Shown here in pieces: positions 24,170-28,492 of a DNA stretch of 28,492 bases. The translations under genes were made by a program, and so were the position numbers. The stretch lies in NCBI GenBank assembly GCA_910585645.1, contig CAJUFP010000063.1, forward strand, positions 1 through 28,492. The letters are read 5' to 3'. Each line of letters opens with the position of its first letter. The first letter of the stretch is position 1. The notes under the pieces are model-generated. The model was not told the origin of the DNA, did no database searches, and saw nothing but the letters and a program-made list of their open reading frames with translations. Origin of the DNA: an uncultured Hungatella sp. (GTDB lineage: Bacteria > Bacillota > Clostridia > Lachnospirales > Lachnospiraceae).

Positions 24170-24188
24170 AAAAATGAAAATCATTATC
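24170..24188. promoter_or_regulatory. Fur-box-like site
   Basis: The 19 bases match the classical Fur consensus GATAATGATAATCATTATC at 16 positions, with the right half ATCATTATC exact. It ends 6 bp before a -35 box. The gene downstream belongs to an iron-transport-associated family, which makes iron control likely. Confidence 0.65.
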
Positions 24189-24194
24189 AAAATA

Positions 24195-24223
24195 TTGACA
24201 TAGAAGTAATAGGGAAGTATAAT
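24195..24223 (+). promoter_or_regulatory. Consensus promoter of the Cys-rich protein gene
   Basis: TTGACA (24195-24200), 17 bp, TATAAT (24218-24223): a perfect sigma-A promoter directly after the Fur-box-like site. Confidence 0.88.
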
Positions 24224-24276
24224 GAAGAAAACCTATGGAACAGTCATATCTATGGGAGATCAGAGAGGAGTATCAT

Positions 24277-24468
24277 ATGATAGATATTGTAATCGTAGCT
24301 TTAATCGGGACCGCTCTGGCGGCAGTAATATGGAAAAAGGTAAAGGACCGCAAAGAGGGAAAGAGCGGATGCGGGTGTGGATGCGGAGGCGGCTGCAGTA
24401 GTAGTAGCTGCAGCGGTTGTAACAGCGGATACAGTGAGGGCAGTCATGGCGGTCAGATTCCAGACTAA
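24277..24468 (+). CDS. FeoB-associated Cys-rich membrane protein
   Basis: 63 residues. One hydrophobic helix (IDIVIVALIGTALAAVIW, residues 2-19), a basic stretch (KKVKDRKEGK) and then a Gly/Cys/Ser-rich tail (GCGCGCGGGC...SCSGC) with six cysteines. This is the plan of the FeoB-associated Cys-rich membrane protein family, found next to the ferrous iron transporter FeoB; the Cys tail may handle metal at the inner face. Here no feoA or feoB is in the window. Start is the ATG with AGAGGAG (24264-24270); a longer frame from 24235 lacks a ribosome site. It has its own promoter and Fur-like box, so it is probably induced when iron is low. Confidence 0.8.
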   Translation: MIDIVIVALIGTALAAVIWKKVKDRKEGKSGCGCGCGGGCSSSSCSGCNSGYSEGSHGGQIPD

Positions 24469-24515
24469 AAGTTTTCCTACATCCCCCTATTTCCAAACTT
24501 TTTCAAATTTTTTCC

Positions 24516-24543
24516 TTGACAACGTCCGATTATTTGCTATAAT
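24516..24543 (+). promoter_or_regulatory. str operon (rpsL) promoter
   Basis: TTGACA (24516-24521), 16 bp, TATAAT (24538-24543), preceded by a T/A-rich stretch that could act as an UP element. The leader is about 80 bases. Confidence 0.88.
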
Positions 24544-24629
24544 GATTAAGCGTGCGAAAACACGTAATGTTTTGGTACGCAAAATATGATAAGACAGCAA
24601 CCCGGACAATATCACAGGAGGTGAAAAGA

Positions 24630-25049
24630 ATGCCAACATTTAACCAGTTAGTTAGAAAGGGAAGACAGACATCTGTTAAGAAGTCTACGGCTCCGGCTCT
24701 TCAGAAAGGTTACAACTCCTTACAGAAGCGCGCAACCAACACCTCTTCTCCACAGAAGAGAGGCGTATGCACCGCTGTTAAGACTGCTACGCCGAAGAAG
24801 CCAAACTCTGCTCTCAGAAAGATTGCCAGAGTGCGTCTGTCCAACGGCATTGAGGTAACAAGCTACATTCCCGGAGAGGGCCACAACCTTCAGGAGCACA
24901 GCGTTGTTCTGATCCGCGGCGGAAGAGTAAAGGATTTGCCAGGTACCAGATACCATATCGTGAGAGGTACTTTGGATACCGCAGGCGTTGCCAACAGGAA
25001 GCAGGCTCGTTCCAAGTACGGCGCTAAGAGGCCGAAGGTTAAAAAGTAA
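24630..25049 (+). CDS. rpsL: Ribosomal protein S12
   Basis: 139 residues, the longer Firmicute form. Begins MPTFNQLVRKGR; AGGAGGTGA lies upstream of this ATG, whereas the open frame reaching back to 24552 has none. PKKPNSALRK contains K56 and K57 (E. coli K42/K43), and RVKDLPG contains K101, so the usual streptomycin-resistance changes are absent. S12 sits at the decoding centre of the small subunit. First gene of the str operon, followed by an unusually long 239-base gap before rpsG. Confidence 0.97.
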   Translation: MPTFNQLVRKGRQTSVKKSTAPALQKGYNSLQKRATNTSSPQKRGVCTAVKTATPKKPNSALRKIARVRLSNGIEVTSYIPGEGHNLQEHSVVLIRGGRVKDLPGTRYHIVRGTLDTAGVANRKQARSKYGAKRPKVKK

Positions 25050-25288
25050 GAGTCCGCATAAAGCATTTGCAGACTGATTTGTACCACAAACAGCAGTAAA
25101 ATGTAAATCGGCACTGGATGTTCGTGATATTGGCCTGAGGGTTGCAGGACATAGAACAATGCCAGGCATGGACACATTTTATGGAAACATGTGAGTACCG
25201 GTGAATTAATGTCCGCAGCCATGGCGGCGGCCGGAATATGGAACCACAGCCAGAGGGAAATTGCGGAGATATTAAGGAGGGAAGTAAC
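25050..25288 (+). promoter_or_regulatory. Long rpsL-rpsG intercistronic region
   Basis: 239 bases with no convincing gene or promoter. AGTC-c-GCA (25051-25058) can pair with TGC-a-GACT (25068-25075) right after the rpsL stop, and CCGCAGCCATGGCGGCGG (25213-25230) is a near-perfect palindrome. In E. coli, S7 represses the str operon by binding between rpsL and rpsG, so an S7 site here is a reasonable guess; no sequence likeness to that site was established. Confidence 0.35.
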
Positions 25289-25759
25289 GTGCCACGTAAA
25301 GGACATACTCAGAAAAGAGACGTATTGGCAGACCCGATCTACAACAATAAGGTTGTGACCAAGCTGATCAACAACATGATGTTGGACGGCAAGAAGGGGA
25401 TTGCCCAGAAGATTGTTTACGGCGCTTTTGAACGTGTCGCAGAGAAGACCGGCAAGGACGCTGTGGAAGTATTTGAGGAAGCGATGAACAACATTATGCC
25501 TGTACTGGAAGTAAAGGCAAAACGTATCGGCGGCGCTACCTATCAGGTGCCCATCGAGGTAAAACCGGAGAGAAGGCAGGCGCTGGCTCTTCGCTGGCTG
25601 ACCATGTTTTCCCGCAAGAGAGGCGAGAAGACCCAGAAGGACAGACTGGCCAATGAGATCATGGATGCAGCCAACAATACCGGAGCTTCTGTAAAGAGGA
25701 AAGAAGACATGCACAAGATGGCAGAGGCTAACAAGGCGTTTGCTCATTACAGATTCTAA
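25289..25759 (+). CDS. rpsG: Ribosomal protein S7
   Basis: 156 residues, the standard length. It starts at GTG with AAGGAGG 8 bases upstream, reading MPRKGHTQKRDVLADPIYNN; the 17-codon open extension upstream has no ribosome site. RIGGATYQVPIEVKPERRQA, LALRWL and the C-terminal HKMAEANKAFAHYRF are diagnostic. S7 nucleates assembly of the small subunit head and can act as a translational repressor of its operon. The fusA start follows 15 bases after its stop. Confidence 0.97.
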   Translation: MPRKGHTQKRDVLADPIYNNKVVTKLINNMMLDGKKGIAQKIVYGAFERVAEKTGKDAVEVFEEAMNNIMPVLEVKAKRIGGATYQVPIEVKPERRQALALRWLTMFSRKRGEKTQKDRLANEIMDAANNTGASVKRKEDMHKMAEANKAFAHYRF

Positions 25760-25774
25760 TAGGAGGAACTACAA

Positions 25775-27895
25775 TTGGCTGGAAGAGAATATCCGTTGGA
25801 TCGGACCAGGAACATCGGAATCATGGCCCATATCGATGCGGGTAAGACCACATTGACCGAGCGTATTCTGTACTATACTGGTGTAAACTATAAAATCGGC
25901 GATACCCACGAGGGTACTGCCACCATGGACTGGATGGAGCAGGAGCAGGAGAGAGGAATCACCATCACTTCGGCTGCCACCACCTGTCACTGGACTCTGC
26001 AGGAGAACTGCAAGCCAAAGGACGGCGCTCTGGAGCACAGGATCAACATCATTGATACTCCAGGCCACGTTGACTTTACCGTAGAGGTTGAGCGTTCCCT
26101 CCGGGTGCTGGACGGCGCTGTAGGCGTGTTCTGCGCAAAGGGCGGCGTTGAGCCCCAGTCTGAGAACGTATGGCGTCAGGCTGACACTTACAACGTACCC
26201 CGTATGGCATTTATCAACAAGATGGATATTATGGGTGCGGATTTCTACGGCGCGGTGGAGCAGATTAAGACGAGACTTGGCAAGAACGCCATCTGTCTGC
26301 AGCTGCCCATCGGCAAGGAAGACGAGTTTAAGGGAATCATCGATCTGTTTGAGATGAAAGCCTACATCTACAATGACGACAAGGGCGAAAACGTATCCAT
26401 CGTTGACGTTCCGGATGATATGAAGGACGACGCGGAGCTGTACCGCAGTGAGCTGATTGAGAAGATCTGCGAGCTTGACGACGATCTGATGATGGAGTAT
26501 CTGGAGGGAGAGGAGCCGTCCGTGGAAGCGCTGAAGGCCGCTTTGAGGAGAGCTACCTGCGAGTGTACCGCGATCCCGGTGTGTTGCGGTTCTGCCTACA
26601 GAAACAGAGGCGTTCAGAAACTGCTTGACGCGGTTCTGGAATATATGCCGGCTCCCACCGACATCCCGGCTATCAAGGGTGTTGACATGGACGGCAATGA
26701 GATTGAGAGACATTCCTCCGACGAGGAGCCTTTCTCCGCTCTGGCATTTAAGATTATGACAGACCCATTTGTGGGCAAGCTGGCTTTCTTTAGGGTGTAC
26801 TCCGGTACCATGAACTCCGGTTCCTATGTGCTGAACGCCACCAAGGGCAAGAAAGAGCGTGTGGGACGAATCCTGCAGATGCATGCCAACAAGAGACAGG
26901 AGCTGGACAAGGTTTATTCCGGAGATATTGCCGCTGCCGTGGGCTTTAAGCTGACCACCACCGGCGATACCATCTGCGACGAGCAGCATCCGGTTATTCT
27001 GGAGTCCATGGAGTTCCCGGAGCCTGTTATTGACATCGCGATCGAGCCTAAGACCAAGGCCGGTCAGGGCAAGATGGGCGAGGCCCTGGCAAAGCTTGCT
27101 GAGGAGGATCCTACCTTCCGGGCAAAGACCAACCAGGAGACCGGGCAGACCATTATCTCCGGTATGGGTGAGCTTCACCTGGAGATTATTGTAGACCGTC
27201 TGTTAAGAGAGTTCCATGTGGAGGCCAACGTAGGCGCGCCGCAGGTTGCCTATAAGGAGACCATTACCAAGGCGGTTGACGTGGACAGCAAGTACGCCAA
27301 GCAGTCTGGCGGACGCGGTCAGTATGGCCACTGTAAGGTACACTTTGAGCCCATGGACGCCAATGCGGAGCAGACCTTCAAGTTTGAGTCCAGCGTTGTG
27401 GGCGGCGCTATCCCCAAGGAGTATATCCCGGCTGTAGGCGCCGGTATTGAGGAGGCTGCAAAGTCTGGTATTCTGGGCGGATTCCCGGTGCTGGGCATCA
27501 GCGCCAATGTTTACGACGGTTCCTACCATGAGGTTGACTCCAACGAAATGGCCTTTAAGATCGCCGGTTCTCTGGCATTTAAGGATGCCATGCAGAAGGC
27601 AGGGGCGATTCTTTTGGAGCCCATCATGAAGGTGGAAGTGACCATGCCTGAGGACTATATGGGCGATGTAATCGGCGATATCAACTCCCGCCGGGGCCGC
27701 ATCGAGGGCATGGAGGACATCGGCGGCGGCAAGATGGTGAAGGCTTATGTTCCGCTGTCAGAGATGTTTGGTTATTCCACAGACCTGCGTTCCAGGACAC
27801 AGGGCCGCGGCAATTACTCCATGTTCTTTGAGAAGTATGAGCCGGTTCCCAAGTCCGTACAGGAAAAGGTTATTGCCGAAAGAAAGGGCAAATAA
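25775..27895 (+). CDS. fusA: Elongation factor G
   Basis: 706 residues, a full EF-G that drives translocation with GTP. Switch and nucleotide motifs are present: AHIDAGKTT (19-27), RGITITSAATTCHW, DTPGHVDF, and NKMD; domain IV has SGGRGQYGHCKVHFEP and domain V the GDVIGDINSRRGRIEGME block. The start is a TTG: AGGAGG at 25761-25766 is 8 bases upstream and the first residues MAGREYPLDRTRNIGIMAHI fit EF-G, while no in-frame ATG or GTG is placed suitably. Third gene of the str operon. Confidence 0.97.
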   Translation: MAGREYPLDRTRNIGIMAHIDAGKTTLTERILYYTGVNYKIGDTHEGTATMDWMEQEQERGITITSAATTCHWTLQENCKPKDGALEHRINIIDTPGHVDFTVEVERSLRVLDGAVGVFCAKGGVEPQSENVWRQADTYNVPRMAFINKMDIMGADFYGAVEQIKTRLGKNAICLQLPIGKEDEFKGIIDLFEMKAYIYNDDKGENVSIVDVPDDMKDDAELYRSELIEKICELDDDLMMEYLEGEEPSVEALKAALRRATCECTAIPVCCGSAYRNRGVQKLLDAVLEYMPAPTDIPAIKGVDMDGNEIERHSSDEEPFSALAFKIMTDPFVGKLAFFRVYSGTMNSGSYVLNATKGKKERVGRILQMHANKRQELDKVYSGDIAAAVGFKLTTTGDTICDEQHPVILESMEFPEPVIDIAIEPKTKAGQGKMGEALAKLAEEDPTFRAKTNQETGQTIISGMGELHLEIIVDRLLREFHVEANVGAPQVAYKETITKAVDVDSKYAKQSGGRGQYGHCKVHFEPMDANAEQTFKFESSVVGGAIPKEYIPAVGAGIEEAAKSGILGGFPVLGISANVYDGSYHEVDSNEMAFKIAGSLAFKDAMQKAGAILLEPIMKVEVTMPEDYMGDVIGDINSRRGRIEGMEDIGGGKMVKAYVPLSEMFGYSTDLRSRTQGRGNYSMFFEKYEPVPKSVQEKVIAERKGK

Positions 27896-27958
27896 TTGTA
27901 ACCGTTTAAGGGGTATCTGGACCGTTGCAAATAATAGTAAGAGTTAGTGATTATAGGC

Positions 27959-27987
27959 TTGAAAAAACAAGTTAAATAGCATATAAT
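27959..27987 (+). promoter_or_regulatory. tuf promoter
   Basis: TTGAAA (27959-27964, 5/6), 17 bp, TATAAT (27982-27987). tuf can therefore be transcribed apart from the rest of the str operon. No clear terminator separates fusA from it. Confidence 0.85.
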
Positions 27988-28016
27988 ATAGACTAGCCTA
28001 TTATAAAATGAAAGGC

Positions 28017-28037
28017 CTGGCGCTTTTGCGGCGCCAG
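28017..28037 (+). promoter_or_regulatory. tuf leader hairpin
   Basis: CTGGCGC pairs perfectly with GCGCCAG around a 7-nt loop. The sequence AGCCGCAAA then occurs twice (28036-28044 and 28050-28058) before the Shine-Dalgarno AAGGAGG (28067-28073). No T-tract, so more likely a stabilising or translational element than a terminator. Confidence 0.5.
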
Positions 28038-28083
28038 CCGCAAATGAATAGCCGCAAAGGCTGATTAAGGAGGACGTTATAAA

Positions 28084-28492
28084 ATGGCAAAAGCAAAGTT
28101 TGAGAGAAACAAACCACATTGTAACATTGGTACCATCGGCCACGTTGACCATGGCAAAACTACGTTAACCGCTGCTATCACCAAGACCCTTCACGAGAGA
28201 AAAGGTACCGGTGAGGCTGTAGCATTCGAGAACATCGATAAGGCTCCGGAAGAGAGAGAGCGTGGTATCACCATCTCTACCGCTCACGTTGAGTACGAGA
28301 CTGATAACAGACACTATGCACACGTTGACTGCCCAGGCCATGCTGACTATGTAAAGAACATGATCACAGGTGCTGCTCAGATGGACGGCGCTATCCTGGT
28401 TGTTGCCGCTACCGACGGCGTTATGGCTCAGACAAGAGAGCACATCCTTCTGTCCCGTCAGGTAGGCGTTCCCTATATCGTAGTGTTCATGA
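28084..28492 (+). CDS. tuf: Elongation factor Tu, 5' part
   Basis: 136 residues are inside the window and the gene runs off its right edge. It begins MAKAKFERNKPHCNIGTIGH with the P-loop GHVDHGKT (19-26); RERGITISTAHVEYE, DCPGHADYVKNMI and GAILVVAATDGVMAQTREH follow. EF-Tu carries aminoacyl-tRNA to the ribosome. AAGGAGG lies 10 bases before the ATG. It has its own promoter and structured leader. Confidence 0.97.
   Translation, partial: MAKAKFERNKPHCNIGTIGHVDHGKTTLTAAITKTLHERKGTGEAVAFENIDKAPEERERGITISTAHVEYETDNRHYAHVDCPGHADYVKNMITGAAQMDGAILVVAATDGVMAQTREHILLSRQVGVPYIVVFM

Noticed and set aside
28036..28058. Direct repeat AGCCGCAAA as a CRISPR-like or binding-site array
   Set aside because: Only two copies with a 5-bp gap in the tuf leader; part of the leader structure at most.

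Overview
The window looks like chromosome from a spore-forming, Gram-positive Clostridia member, most likely a Lachnospiraceae (Clostridium cluster XIVa-like) organism. The evidence is the sporulation genes sipL and spoIIR, strong AGGAGG ribosome binding sites with some GTG and TTG starts, moderate GC content, and the ribosomal, RNA polymerase and elongation factor proteins. No rRNA, tRNA, CRISPR array or intact insertion sequence was seen.

Layout. (1) 1-2039: sipL (spore-coat morphogenesis), preceded by an excellent match to a mother-cell sigma-E promoter. (2) 2040-2619: 580 bases without a gene, rich in inverted repeats: CTTG-loop hairpins, a promoter-like sequence, a block with two mutually exclusive pairings, and a 134-bp near-palindromic element. 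It ends at the ribosome binding site of a small GIY-YIG protein gene (2620-2883). (3) 2966-4640: ispE and a GntR/FCD regulator, with a two-site GTATAC operator over the promoter. (4) 4675-11894: a five-gene efflux operon (TetR, membrane fusion protein, RND pump, two tandem TolC-like proteins) behind a consensus sigma-A promoter carrying two identical TetR-type operators, closed by a bidirectional terminator. (5) 11908-13584, minus strand: two tandem tyrosine recombinases. (6) 13697-14317, minus strand: spoIIR with a likely forespore sigma-F promoter. (7) 14429-15672: murI and a DUF1934 gene, convergent with an unknown membrane protein gene (15740-16201, minus). (8) 16307-23979: rpoB and rpoC. 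(9) 24170-24468: a FeoB-associated Cys-rich small membrane protein with a Fur-box-like site and its own promoter. (10) 24516-28492: the str operon, rpsL, rpsG, fusA (TTG start) and tuf, which runs off the window.

How the parts fit. SpoIIR is the forespore signal that triggers activation of sigma-E in the mother cell, and sigma-E is the factor that would read the sipL promoter, so two genes here are successive steps of one programme. From memory, Clostridioides difficile carries spoIIR (CD3564) and sipL (CD3567) only two genes apart. If ispE and gntR are the genes between them, the efflux operon plus recombinases (about 9 kb) is an insertion into a conserved block. The right half is housekeeping gene expression with several strong, separate promoters.

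The least explained items are the structured block at 2242-2593, the TolC-like pair in an organism that should lack an outer membrane, and the paired recombinases.
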